The notes: generated from the letters alone by a model not told the origin. A stretch of 41,667 bases of DNA from an uncultured Collinsella sp. (GCA_900752015.1 CAADTZ010000083.1:1-41667), one strand, 5' to 3'. Positions 10,486 through 18,094 are shown, counted from the stretch's first letter. Numbers and translations are program-made.

Positions 10486-11007
10486 CTACTTGTCCATATC
10501 GATCAGGCCGTCCATAACGTGGACGGAAATTGTTCCTGTGTCGGGAAGATCGAGCACAACCTGCTCGATCACGGGAATCAGTACCTCGCCGTACCGATCG
10601 CCCTCGACAACCCAAACATCGTTCGCGGGCGTCGACATGATCTCGACGATCATGCCGAGCGAACCGAAGCGCTCGTCGACCACCTCGCGACCCATCAGGT
10701 CGGTATAGGCAGCGTCGAGCGAATCGAGCTCAAAGTCGTCGCGATTTGCCAGCACATAGCATCCCGTGATGCCCTCGGCGGCCGTCAAGTCGTCAATGCC
10801 CTCAAACGAGACCAGATCGCCATCGCCCGTATCGGTGACGGACACGACCGTGCAAAAGCGGTCGCGCTTGAGCGCCGGCGGCGTCAGGGCGACGCGCATG
10901 CCCGGCTCTAATACAGAAGGAAGCCCCCGCAGCGGCTGCGCGAGGACCTCCCCCTTCCTTCCGTGCGGCTTGACCACATGGGCGATGTTTTTGTACTGGG
11001 ACCTCAA
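10486..11007 (-). CDS. rimM: Ribosome maturation factor RimM
   Basis: Assists late 30S assembly by binding S19 and the head of 16S rRNA. The 173-residue protein has the RimM N-terminal domain starting YKNIAHVVKPHGRKGEV and the C-terminal PRC-barrel region (GREVVDERFGSLG onward, with VWVVEG and GEVLIPVIEQVV). The TTG at 11007 is the only plausible start, because later candidates would delete the conserved HG-KGEV strand. It lies four bases past the khpA stop, with AGGA partly overlapping that stop, so translation is probably coupled to khpA. It is located upstream of trmD as in most bacteria. Confidence 0.92.
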   Translation of the reverse strand: MRSQYKNIAHVVKPHGRKGEVLAQPLRGLPSVLEPGMRVALTPPALKRDRFCTVVSVTDTGDGDLVSFEGIDDLTAAEGITGCYVLANRDDFELDSLDAAYTDLMGREVVDERFGSLGMIVEIMSTPANDVWVVEGDRYGEVLIPVIEQVVLDLPDTGTISVHVMDGLIDMDK

Positions 11008-11011
11008 GGTC

Positions 11012-11296
11012 CTAGCCCAGAACCTCTACCTCGACAGCAGTGTCGAGGCGAGCGGCCAGTGCACGGGCGAGCGTGCGAATGGCCTTGATGGTACGGCCAC
11101 GACGGCCGATGACCTTAGCGACGTCATCCTCGGCGACCGAAACCTCAATCGTAGAGGCGTCATCACCATCGATGACCTCAAGGCTCACGGAATCCGGGTC
11201 GTCGACGATCTGAACAACGAGATATTCGACGAGATCGGCGATGCGATCTGAGAGCATTGCCTCACCCTCGAGCTGTGCAGCGTCAACCTCAGGCAC
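11012..11296 (-). CDS. khpA: KH-domain RNA-binding protein KhpA
   Basis: Small single-KH RNA-binding protein of the YlqC/KhpA family; homologues bind many RNAs and affect cell division and elongation in Gram-positive bacteria. The 94-residue protein has the KH signature VIGRRGRTIKAIRTL at about residues 63-77, including the GxxG loop as GRRG. It is slightly longer than typical (about 76-80) because of an acidic N-terminus. The GTG start at 11296 has GAGGAG upstream, overlapping the end of rpsP, three bases past its stop. The rpsP-khpA-rimM order is conserved across Firmicutes and Actinobacteria. Confidence 0.93.
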   Translation of the reverse strand: MPEVDAAQLEGEAMLSDRIADLVEYLVVQIVDDPDSVSLEVIDGDDASTIEVSVAEDDVAKVIGRRGRTIKAIRTLARALAARLDTAVEVEVLG

Positions 11297-11299
11297 GAT

Positions 11300-11641
11300 T
11301 TACTCCTCGGCGCCCTCAGCGGCCTCAGCGGCAGCCTTAGCGGCCTCGGCCTCTTTGGCGAGCTGCTTCTTGGACTTCTTGACGACGGTCTCGGTCTTCT
11401 CGCCCTCGTTGGCGGCCTTGACCAGAGCGGCGACGGCGTCGGTGAGCTGAGCGCCCTTGGACTGCCAGTCGGCGATCTTCTCGAGGTCAAGGTTGATGGT
11501 CTTGGGGGCGGTCATCGGGTTGTAGCGGCCAACCTCCTCGATGATACGACCGTCACGCGGGGCGCGGGAATCGGCGACGACGACACGGTAGTACGGACGC
11601 TTCTTAGCGCCGTGACGAGCAAGGCGAATCTTGACTGCCAA
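11300..11641 (-). CDS. rpsP: 30S ribosomal protein S16
   Basis: Small-subunit protein needed for 30S assembly. The 113-residue protein begins MAVKIRLARHGAKKRPYY, the conserved S16 N-terminus, followed by VVADSRAPRDGRIIEEVGRYNP. A Lys/Ala/Glu-rich tail after about residue 85 is common in actinobacterial S16. The start is a TTG at 11641, strongly supported by GGAGGAG five bases upstream and by the family N-terminus; extending upstream would add non-family residues. It is the first gene of the rpsP-khpA-rimM-trmD-lepB operon, with a promoter at 11698-11726. Confidence 0.96.
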   Translation of the reverse strand: MAVKIRLARHGAKKRPYYRVVVADSRAPRDGRIIEEVGRYNPMTAPKTINLDLEKIADWQSKGAQLTDAVAALVKAANEGEKTETVVKKSKKQLAKEAEAAKAAAEAAEGAEE

Positions 11642-11697
11642 AGGAAACTCCTCCAACCAAGCAGCTTTAGGCTGCAACTACAAACAAACAGTTGAAC

Positions 11698-11726
11698 ATA
11701 ATACGCCATCGACGCGGGCAGGTGAA
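11698..11726 (-). promoter_or_regulatory. Candidate rpsP operon promoter
   Basis: On the minus strand TTCACC (11721-11726) and TATTAT (11698-11703) are separated by 17 bases. Transcription would start near 11691, giving a leader of about 50 bases. That leader contains the perfect small hairpin GCAGC-CTAAA-GCTGC (11661-11675) just upstream of the GGAGGAG ribosome binding site, a possible autoregulatory element. Confidence 0.5.
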
Positions 11727-11830
11727 GTCCGTGAGACCAACTTCTTCGGTGTAGTCGAGGGCAAATCCATATCTTAGACAAGAATTCGGGATTTGCAAGC
11801 ACATACACGCACCCCACATGAGCTGCGCGG

Positions 11831-11836
11831 TATACT
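11831..11836 (+). promoter_or_regulatory. dinB -10 box, probably giving a leaderless mRNA
   Basis: TATACT lies seven bases before the first in-frame ATG of dinB (11843), so the expected transcription start falls on or next to that ATG. No clear -35 box is seen. An internal ATG at 11881 has GAGGA upstream and is an alternative start. Confidence 0.5.
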
Positions 11837-11842
11837 CATGAC

Positions 11843-13096
11843 ATGGAAAGACGCGAACATACATACGGTTATGAGGATGCCATGGGCGTCACGCCGCCTC
11901 CCTGGACGGGTCCGGCGGTGGGTCTGATGGACCTTGATGCGTTTTTTGCGAGCGTGGAGATGCTCGATCATCCCGAATGGCGCGGAAAGCCGCTCATCGT
12001 GGGCGGAGACGCCGATTCGCGTGGCGTCGTGTCCACGTGTTCGTATGAGGCACGTCGCTTTGGCGTGCACTCCGCCATGCCCTCAGCCGAGGCGCGGCGC
12101 TTGTGCCCGCAAGCCATTTGGACGCACGGGCACTTTGATCGCTACCGCGAGGTGAGCGCGCACGTTATGGCAATTCTCGCCGACGAGACCCCGCGCGTTG
12201 AGCGCGTATCCATCGACGAAGCCTTCATCGATATCACACCGGGTCGCTTTGCGCCCGAAGACCCGCTGCTGGTTGCGCGGCGTATAAGCGATCGCGTGGC
12301 AGAGCTGGGAGTGACGTGCTCCATTGGCGTGGGCTGCAACAAGACGGTCGCAAAAATCGCAAGCGAGCGGGATAAGCCGTTTGGGCTGACCATCGTGCGC
12401 CCCGGAACCGAGCAGCGCTTTTTGGCCGCGCTGCCGGTATCTGCCATGAGCGGCATCGGGCGCTCGGCCGAGGAGCGACTGCGCCGCATGCGCATCTACA
12501 CCCTCGGCGAGCTATCACGTGCACCGGAATCCACCTTGGCCTCTATTTTTGGCGTCAACGGCGAACGCATGCGCCAGCGTGCGCAAGGACTCGAAATCTC
12601 CGAAGTCACGAGTCTCGATGAAGAGCGCGAGGTCAAATCGGTCAGCAATGAACGCACCTTTGCTAAAGATTTGACTGAGCGTGGGGATATTGAGGCGGCG
12701 ATTGCGCTGCTGGGCGAGTCAGTGGGACGCCGCCTGCGCCGTCAGGGACTAACGGGCGCCACGGTGCCGCTCAACCTCAAGTATTCGTAGGAAACGGGCC
12801 GCTCGGCCCAGCGCCGGCTGCCTCATCCGACCGACGATGAGAACATCTTCGTGGCGGTTGCACTCGAACTGCTCGACAACATCTGGCAGGAAGGAATGCA
12901 CGTGCGCTTAGCAGGCATCGGCATGAGCGACTTTGACCATCAGGGCGGCATCCAGACTGACCTGTTCTGCGAAGTCGATGACCGCGGGGCCCAATCCAGC
13001 GACCGACGCGACCTCTCCGTCGCCATCGACGCCGTCCGAGACAAATTCGGCGACACCGCCCTATCCTTCGGCCGCCAATCCCGCTTCAACGATTAG
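11843..13096 (+). pseudogene. dinB: DNA polymerase IV (DinB), interrupted by an in-frame TAG
   Basis: Y-family translesion polymerase. Before the stop it has the catalytic signatures GLMDLDAFFASVE, a YEARRFGVHSAMP-type finger segment, VSIDEAFID and the thumb helix-hairpin region MSGIGRSAEERL. At 12788-12790 a TAG follows ...VPLNLKYS. The same frame then continues without another stop to 13096, encoding the rest of the little-finger domain (RRLPHPTDDEN, VALELLDNIW, VRLAGIGMS). The whole reading frame is 418 codons, a normal full length. As written, a 315-residue protein without most of the little finger would be made; that domain contacts DNA and the beta clamp. It could be a true nonsense mutation, a local sequence error, or read-through. 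The distal part has no credible start of its own. Confidence 0.85.
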
Positions 13097-13129
13097 TCCC
13101 TAAGGCAAAAAGAAAGCCGGGCAGCTGCG

Positions 13130-13164
13130 AATGATTATTCTAGGACGGGGATTTTTTAATCATT
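13130..13164 (+). repeat. REP element copy 1 (forward)
   Basis: A 35-base imperfect palindrome with ends AATGATTA and TAATCATT and core CTAGGACGGGGAT. It lies 8 bases beyond the 3' end of the RAYT gene and is the inverted counterpart of copy 2 at 14016-14050. Related units are at 39668-39743. Confidence 0.8.
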
Positions 13165-13171
13165 TGGAGCG

Positions 13172-13912
13172 TCATTTTGCCCTTTGAATGATATTGGTCC
13201 CAATTCCCGTCAGACGCGAAATCTGGTCAATCGTAAACCCCCGATGCCTCAACACTGCCAGAAGACGATTTCGCTCTGATTTCGGCAAAGTTTTAAGCTG
13301 ATAAGGCTCATGCGGAGCCAAAAGAGCCCGGGCAACTTCCAGCGCATCCATATCGGAGATATGCTTACCTTCGGGCATAAAATAGGGATTAGGCTTGCCG
13401 TCGGTACTCGAAAGATAAAACGCTTCCGTACCCCCAAACAGATTGAGAATACCTTCACAATCACAAATTTCGGGATGAGAGAAATACTCATGGAAGCTGC
13501 TCCAGCGATACAGAGGAGCAGAAGAAATACCTGCTTTTGCAGGATTGTCGTGTATGTATCGGACGCAACGGAGCAGCTGTTTGTCGTCAGAAATGATCAC
13601 ACTCTTGAATCGTTCCTGGAACACCGGTCCGCGGCGGCCGGTTTTTTGATTGAAGTGTTTCGCATATGCCGTATCAATCGCATGCATAGCAACGCTCATC
13701 TGATTATCGAGGTCATCAAATAGCAGGTGAACATGATTGTCCATGAGGCACCAGGCAAGAAGACGAATATGAGCGGACGTAAATCGTCTGTTCAATAGAT
13801 TGAGAAAATAAAGGCGATCGTCATCGTCTTCGAAGATCAGCTGGCCAGCACAGCCCTTGAGCATGACGTGATAATGGCCGAGTTCGGACAACGCACGGGC
13901 AACACGAGTCAT
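13172..13912 (-). CDS. REP-associated tyrosine transposase (RAYT, Y1_Tnp family)
   Basis: Single-strand DNA nuclease of the HUH superfamily, related to the IS200/IS605 transposases, that recognises REP palindromes. In the 246-residue protein the N-terminal YHVMLKG strand is followed by WCLMDNHVHLLF, with the HUH pair His60 and His62. Next come GPVFQERFKS and RYIHDNPAKAG with the candidate catalytic Tyr119. The C-terminus, FTIDQISRLTGIGTNIIQRA, looks like a helix-turn-helix. The start at 13912 has GGGAGG upstream; the open frame extends to 14017, but that part overlaps a terminator and is not family-like. It is flanked by inverted REP copies, which are its presumed substrate. All key residues appear intact. 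Confidence 0.92.
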   Translation of the reverse strand: MTRVARALSELGHYHVMLKGCAGQLIFEDDDDRLYFLNLLNRRFTSAHIRLLAWCLMDNHVHLLFDDLDNQMSVAMHAIDTAYAKHFNQKTGRRGPVFQERFKSVIISDDKQLLRCVRYIHDNPAKAGISSAPLYRWSSFHEYFSHPEICDCEGILNLFGGTEAFYLSSTDGKPNPYFMPEGKHISDMDALEVARALLAPHEPYQLKTLPKSERNRLLAVLRHRGFTIDQISRLTGIGTNIIQRAK

Positions 13913-13965
13913 CGAAACCCTCCCTTCCAAGGATGCAGTAGTCACAGCATACAAAAGGAAAGGAA

Positions 13966-14005
13966 GAAAAAGGCCGAACCGCCCAACAAAGGTGAGCGGT
14001 TCGGC
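13966..14005 (-). terminator. Intrinsic terminator between rsfS and RAYT
   Basis: A perfect 10-bp stem GCCGAACCGC / GCGGTTCGGC (minus strand) followed by CTTTTT. It ends transcription from the obgE-nadD-yqeK-rsfS unit before the RAYT gene. It sits inside the REP-bounded unit, downstream of REP copy 2. Confidence 0.88.
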
Positions 14006-14015
14006 AAACGGTAGC

Positions 14016-14050
14016 AATGATTATTTTATCCCCGTCCCAGAAAAATCATT
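14016..14050 (-). repeat. REP element copy 2 (reverse)
   Basis: Read on the minus strand it has ends AATGATT and AATCATT and core CTGGGACGGGGAT. It differs from copy 1 at a few positions. Its last base is the first base of the complement of the rsfS TAA, so it starts exactly at the end of rsfS. Confidence 0.8.
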
Positions 14051-14505
14051 TAGAGGAGGTTGAGGGGGAGCTGGGGGGCGTCTCCCCAGAGTTTCTCGAG
14101 GCGGTAGAAGTCGCGGGCTTCGGGAGTGAAGACGTGGACGACAACCGAACCATAGTCCATGAGCATCCAGGTCTTCTGCTCGCGGCCCTCGATGGAGAAC
14201 GGATGCTCGCCGCAAGCCTCGGCGACCTTCTCCTCGATCTCGTCGACGATAGAATCGACCTGGCGGTTGTTGGTACCGGTGGCAAGCACAAAATAGTCGC
14301 ACACATCGGAAAGCTCGGTCAGGTCGAGCACCTGAACGTCCTCGCCCTTCTTGTCGTAGGCGGCCTGCGCGGCGGCGCGGGCGACATCCTCGGCGGCGAC
14401 ACCGCTCGCAGACAGCGAGGCGGCAGTGCGGTCGGACGTGGCGACGAAGCTCTTGTGCTCCACACCTTCAAGAATCTGCTCGTCGGTCATGGTCTCGTCG
14501 GCCAT
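14050..14505 (-). CDS. rsfS: Ribosome silencing factor RsfS (Iojap/YbeB)
   Basis: Binds ribosomal protein L14 and blocks subunit joining when nutrients are scarce. Of 151 residues, the family domain covers about 40-151: AAYDKKGEDVQVLDL, DYFVLATGTNNRQVDSIVDE, EGREQKTWMLMDYGSVVVHVF and the C-terminal FYRLEKLWGDAP. An N-terminal extension of about 35 residues is absent from E. coli RsfS. The ATG at 14505 has AAGAGG upstream. It is the last gene of the obgE-nadD-yqeK-rsfS run, with yqeK 27 bases upstream. A REP element abuts its stop codon. Confidence 0.95.
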   Translation of the reverse strand: MADETMTDEQILEGVEHKSFVATSDRTAASLSASGVAAEDVARAAAQAAYDKKGEDVQVLDLTELSDVCDYFVLATGTNNRQVDSIVDEIEEKVAEACGEHPFSIEGREQKTWMLMDYGSVVVHVFTPEARDFYRLEKLWGDAPQLPLNLL

Positions 14506-14532
14506 GGAATACCTCTTTCTAGACAGCCCGAG

Positions 14533-15141
14533 CTAGCGCAGCTGGGCGTAATGGTTGTAAATCGAAATAGCCGTGGGATAAAGATAGCGCCCGGACTGAA
14601 TCACATAGACCAAACCCTGCGCAAAACAGGAGAAGAACAACTCGTCGAGCGTCGACTCCCCCACCATCTTGCGCAGCGCACGTGCATAGTCGCCGTGGCG
14701 GTTGGGCTCGATGGCATCGGCCACAAAGACCACCATATCGAGCGGCGTCATATCGCAGGCACCCACGGTGTGACGGTCGACAGCCTGAAAGACCGCCGGC
14801 GACAGCTCGGGAAAAAGCTGCGGAAGCTCATAGGCGGCAACAGGGCCATGCAAAAGCGGCGTCGCGGCAGAAGGAGAGCCGGCAATCTTAATGCCGTAAT
14901 GCAGAGCGCGCGTGACCAGCTCGTCATCGGAAAGCACCTTGTCCCAGTCGTGGATCAAGCCGGCGGCAGCGGCATCAAAGCGGTCGACGCCGTAGACCTC
15001 GGCCAGATGAAGTGCGGTCTCGGCAACACCCAGCGAATGCACATAGCGCCTGCGCTTATCCTTCATGCGAACATCGAGCAGCTCTTGAATGCGCTTGAGC
15101 AGCGCGCGCTCATCGCCCTCAAACTGATCCTCTACCGACAA
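14533..15141 (-). CDS. yqeK: HD-domain phosphohydrolase YqeK (Ap4A hydrolase type)
   Basis: A 202-residue HD-domain protein of the YqeK family; characterised members cleave diadenosine tetraphosphate symmetrically to ADP. Metal-binding residues are visible: His35 in YVHSLGVAETA, His64-Asp65 in GLIHDWDK, His99 in LLHGPVAA, His125 in VDRHTVG and Asp143 in VFVADAIEPNR. The nadD-yqeK-rsfS order is a conserved arrangement. The start is a TTG at 15141 with a GGGGG ribosome binding site; an ATG overlapping the nadD stop is out of frame. Confidence 0.9.
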   Translation of the reverse strand: MSVEDQFEGDERALLKRIQELLDVRMKDKRRRYVHSLGVAETALHLAEVYGVDRFDAAAAGLIHDWDKVLSDDELVTRALHYGIKIAGSPSAATPLLHGPVAAYELPQLFPELSPAVFQAVDRHTVGACDMTPLDMVVFVADAIEPNRHGDYARALRKMVGESTLDELFFSCFAQGLVYVIQSGRYLYPTAISIYNHYAQLR

Positions 15142-15153
15142 CGTAGACCCCCA

Positions 15154-15831
15154 TCACTCAAAATCCTCTTGGCCCAAATCGGCATATAGCCTGCGCTTGC
15201 GAATGTAGCCGAGCACGGACTCGCTCGTAAGATAGCGCACGCTCATGCCGCGGGCAACCCGTTTGCGAATGTTGGTCGAGCTAATCGCCAGCGCCGGAAT
15301 CTGAATATAGCGCACGTCGAATGGCAACCCCGATTCCTTAATCCGCGCCCGGGCCGTATCGATGTCAAAACCGGGACGTGTAGCAGCAATAAAGGTTGCC
15401 AGTTCGGCAATCTCATCAGCATTGTGCCAGGTCACAATATCGATAATCGCATCGGCGCCCGTAATAAAGTAGAGCTTTACCTGCGACGGGTAAAAGTCGC
15501 GAAGGGCATGAAGCGTATCGGCCGTGTAGGTTACGCCCGGACGGTCGATCTCGAACCGACTCGCCAAAAAGGCCGGGTTCGCGGCGGTGGCGAGGACCGT
15601 CATAGCATAACGGTCCTCGGCAGGCGTCACCGGCTTGTCAAGCTTAAAGGCGGGAGAGCCCGCCGGCATAAAGAGCACAGCGTCCAAGTCGAGCGACTCA
15701 CGCGCCTGCTCGGCGGTCACCAGGTGCCCGTAATGGATTGGATCAAAGGTGCCACCCATAATGCCGAGCCTAAACTCCTGCCCGTCCTCTAGAGGAAGCT
15801 CGGGCAGACCGATTCCACCGCGCAGCGACAT
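15154..15831 (-). CDS. nadD: Nicotinate-nucleotide adenylyltransferase
   Basis: Converts nicotinate mononucleotide and ATP to deamido-NAD, the adenylyl transfer step of NAD synthesis. The 225-residue protein has the nucleotidyltransferase motif GIMGGTFDPIHYGH (about 23-36) and ISSTNIRKRV near the C-terminus, the (S/T)xxIR signature. The region before GGTFDP is about 20 residues longer than in many homologues. It begins three bases after the obgE stop and ends 13 bases before yqeK. Confidence 0.96.
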   Translation of the reverse strand: MSLRGGIGLPELPLEDGQEFRLGIMGGTFDPIHYGHLVTAEQARESLDLDAVLFMPAGSPAFKLDKPVTPAEDRYAMTVLATAANPAFLASRFEIDRPGVTYTADTLHALRDFYPSQVKLYFITGADAIIDIVTWHNADEIAELATFIAATRPGFDIDTARARIKESGLPFDVRYIQIPALAISSTNIRKRVARGMSVRYLTSESVLGYIRKRRLYADLGQEDFE

Positions 15832-15834
15832 GGC

Positions 15835-17301
15835 TTACTCGCCCTCCGAGGTCTCGGCATCGTCCGCGGCATCCACCGCATCGACAACCTCGACGCCCTC
15901 ATCCGCAGCATCGGTCACGTCAATGGCCTCAACGGCAACGTCCTCGCCAGCATCCTCGAGCTCCTCGTACTCCGAGAAGTCCTCAGCGCCCTCAAAGTCA
16001 AAGGCACGCTGGCAAATGCGGACCTCGTCGCCCGCACGGCAACCGGCCTTCTCGAGCGCGTCGTCAACACCCATACGCGCAAACTTATGTTGCAGGTAAA
16101 TGACGGCTTCCTCATTTTCCCAGTCGGTCTGAATGACCATGCGCTCGATGGCACGACCGACCACGCGGAAGGCACCGGGCTCTTCCTGGACAATGCGGAA
16201 ACGCTTCTCACGCTGCAGGCGACGGCGCTCCCACTCATCGTCGCGCAGAACGACCGGCTCATCGGAGACCGACAGCTCGGCGCGCAGCTTAGCCACCTGC
16301 TCGCCCACGGCAAGCATCAGCGTGTTGAGGCCGGCGCCCGTAACAGCAGACACGGCAAAGAACATATGTCCATCGTCGAGCGCTGCGCGCTTGAGGTCGG
16401 CAATCTTGTCGGCCGTGCCCGGCGCGTCGCACTTGTTGGCAACGACGATCTGCGGACGCTCCGAAAGCTCGGCGCCATACTGCTCGAGCTCGCGGTTGAT
16501 GATGCGATAGTCCTCAACCGGATCGCGATCCTCAAAACCGCCCGTCATGTCAACGACGTGCATGATCAGGGCCGTACGCTCAATGTGGCGCAGGAACTGG
16601 TGACCCAGGCCCTTGCCCTCGCTCGCGCCCTCGATAAGACCGGGGACGTCGGCAACGACGTAAGAATATTCGCCGGCACGCACCATGCCGAGGTTCGGCA
16701 CGAGCGTGGTAAACGGGTAGTCGGCAATCTTAGGACGGGCGGCACTCATGCGCGCGATGAGCGATGACTTACCCACCGAGGGGAAGCCCACGAGCGCGGC
16801 ATCGGCCATGAGCTTCATCTCGAGCTCGATCCAGTGCTCCTCGGCCGGCTCGCCCAGCTGGGCGAACGCGGGCGCACGGCGCACCGATGTCACAAAGTGG
16901 GTATTGCCCAGGCCGCCGGCGCCACCGGGCGCCACGACAACGCGCTCGCCATCGTGCACCAGATCGGCAATCTCGAACATCGGGGTCTGCGTCTCGGGAT
17001 CGAGCTCGCGCACCACGGTACCCATAGGGACCTTGAGAATCAGGTCCTCGCCGCTCTTACCGTTACGACGGGCACCCTGCCCGTGCGTGCCGCGCTCGGC
17101 GCGGAAGTGATGCTTAAAGCGGTAATCGATCAGGGAAGACAGCTGAGCATCGGCCTGGATGACGACATTGCCGCCACGACCGCCGTCGCCGCCATCGGGG
17201 CCGCCCTTGGGGACAAATGCCTCGCGTCTAAACGACATGCATCCGGCTCCGCCGTCGCCGCCGCACACGTTAATGCGGCTGATATCGGTGAACTGTGACA
17301 A
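15835..17301 (-). CDS. obgE: GTPase ObgE/CgtA
   Basis: Essential GTPase of 50S assembly and stress control. In 488 residues, the Gly-rich Obg fold is at about 1-160 (GGDGGAGCMSFRREAFVPKG near the start). The G domain has G1 GFPSVGKSS (172-180), G3 DVPGLIEG (218-225) and G4 NKCD (289-292). An OCT domain follows (about 350-430, with VIQTDWENEEAVIYLQ). The C-terminal tail of about 60 residues is strongly acidic. The start is TTG at 17301 with GGAGG upstream. A terminator (17318-17361) lies between rpmA and this gene, so expression probably depends on read-through. Confidence 0.97.
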   Translation of the reverse strand: MSQFTDISRINVCGGDGGAGCMSFRREAFVPKGGPDGGDGGRGGNVVIQADAQLSSLIDYRFKHHFRAERGTHGQGARRNGKSGEDLILKVPMGTVVRELDPETQTPMFEIADLVHDGERVVVAPGGAGGLGNTHFVTSVRRAPAFAQLGEPAEEHWIELEMKLMADAALVGFPSVGKSSLIARMSAARPKIADYPFTTLVPNLGMVRAGEYSYVVADVPGLIEGASEGKGLGHQFLRHIERTALIMHVVDMTGGFEDRDPVEDYRIINRELEQYGAELSERPQIVVANKCDAPGTADKIADLKRAALDDGHMFFAVSAVTGAGLNTLMLAVGEQVAKLRAELSVSDEPVVLRDDEWERRRLQREKRFRIVQEEPGAFRVVGRAIERMVIQTDWENEEAVIYLQHKFARMGVDDALEKAGCRAGDEVRICQRAFDFEGAEDFSEYEELEDAGEDVAVEAIDVTDAADEGVEVVDAVDAADDAETSEGE

Positions 17302-17317
17302 CAGAATCGCCTCCTAC

Positions 17318-17361
17318 AAAAAAGAGGGAGACCCTTGAATCCTAAAACTCAAGTGCCTCCC
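17318..17361 (-). terminator. Intrinsic terminator between rpmA and obgE
   Basis: Minus-strand GGGAGGCACTTGA pairs with TCAAGGGTCTCCC (two mismatches) and is followed by TCTTTTTT. It ends about 17 bases before the obgE start and leaves no space for a separate promoter, so it probably reduces obgE-nadD-yqeK-rsfS transcription relative to rplU-rpmA. Confidence 0.8.
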
Positions 17362-17386
17362 ACATATGTGCTCTATGAAGGGTGAA

Positions 17387-17644
17387 TTACGCGTTCGCGA
17401 GCGGGCGTACGCTGACCCTGTGCTTGATACCCTTGTGGAACTCAACGGTACCGTCGACCAGCGCGAACAGCGTGTCGTCCTTACCACGGCCAACGTTCTC
17501 ACCCGGGTGGATGTGCGTGCCGTGCTGACGGACGAGAATCGTGCCCGTGGTTACCGTCTGGCCGGCATAGCGCTTCGTGCCAAGGCGCTGACCGCGGGAG
17601 TCACGGCCATTACGGGAGGAACCGAGTCCTTTTTTGTGTGCCAT
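17387..17644 (-). CDS. rpmA: 50S ribosomal protein L27
   Basis: Large-subunit protein whose N-terminal tail reaches the peptidyl transferase centre. The 85 residues begin directly with MAHKKGLGSSRNGRDS, without the cleaved N-terminal extension found in Firmicutes that encode the Prp protease; consistent with this, no prp gene lies between rplU and rpmA. The conserved GQTVTTGTILVRQHGTHIHP stretch is present. It lies about 30 bases downstream of rplU in the standard rplU-rpmA-obgE arrangement. Confidence 0.98.
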   Translation of the reverse strand: MAHKKGLGSSRNGRDSRGQRLGTKRYAGQTVTTGTILVRQHGTHIHPGENVGRGKDDTLFALVDGTVEFHKGIKHRVSVRPLANA

Positions 17645-17677
17645 TGTGTATACCTACTCTTTCGTTACGAGTGTAAT

Positions 17678-18052
17678 CTACTCGGCGACGGGAGCCTCGG
17701 CAACAGCCTCAGCCTCTGCCTTGACAGCCTTCTTGGCGCGGGAGGTAGCCTGAACCTTCACGATCTTCAGCTTGGTGAGCTGCTGACGGTGACCCTTCAG
17801 ACGACGATAGCGCTTGCGCTTGTGGAACTTGAAGACCAGCTGCTTCTCGCCCTTGAACTGCTCAACGATCTGAGCGGTAACCTTGGCCTTAGCCAGCTTG
17901 TCGGGATCGGTGACGATCTTCTTACCATCGTTGAGAAAGATAACCGGCAGGGTGACCTTGTCGCCCTCATTGCCCTCGATCTTCTCGACGGTGATGACAT
18001 CGTCGGTGGCGACCTTGTACTGCTTGCCGCCCGTGTTAACGATTGCGTACAT
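17678..18052 (-). CDS. rplU: 50S ribosomal protein L21
   Basis: Binds 23S rRNA in the large subunit. The 124-residue protein begins MYAIVNTGGKQYKV, the canonical N-terminus, which fixes the start at 18052 (AAGGG upstream); a longer frame to 18073 is not family-like. KRRKRYRR-type basic segment (HKRKRYRRLKGHRQ) is present. The C-terminus has an Ala/Glu-rich tail of about 25 residues after KVQATSRAKKA. A good promoter (18095-18123) precedes it, overlapping the end of the upstream gene. Confidence 0.97.
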   Translation of the reverse strand: MYAIVNTGGKQYKVATDDVITVEKIEGNEGDKVTLPVIFLNDGKKIVTDPDKLAKAKVTAQIVEQFKGEKQLVFKFHKRKRYRRLKGHRQQLTKLKIVKVQATSRAKKAVKAEAEAVAEAPVAE

Positions 18053-18094
18053 GTTTACTTGCCCTTCATGCATCAGTTAGTGCAACAGCCGAAT

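Larger units (their letters stand above)
13130..14050 (-). mobile_element. RAYT gene flanked by inverted REP repeats
   Basis: A 921-base unit bounded by two 35-base REP copies in opposite orientation. It contains an intrinsic terminator, the RAYT gene and nothing else. The outer end of copy 2 shares a base with the rsfS stop codon; copy 1 lies 33 bases past the dinB reading frame. It has the appearance of a TIR-bounded insertion, although RAYTs are generally considered domesticated. No target duplication could be identified by eye. Confidence 0.6.

Noticed and set aside
12788..12790. TAG in dinB as a pyrrolysine or programmed recoding site
   Set aside because: No recoding signal or pyrrolysine genes are visible, and DinB has no known recoded residue.
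12851..13096. Separate small gene downstream of dinB
   Set aside because: Same frame as dinB and encodes the remainder of its little-finger domain; treated as part of the interrupted dinB.
14017..15189. 390-codon plus-strand open frame
   Set aside because: Antisense to rsfS and yqeK, both clearly recognisable on the minus strand.
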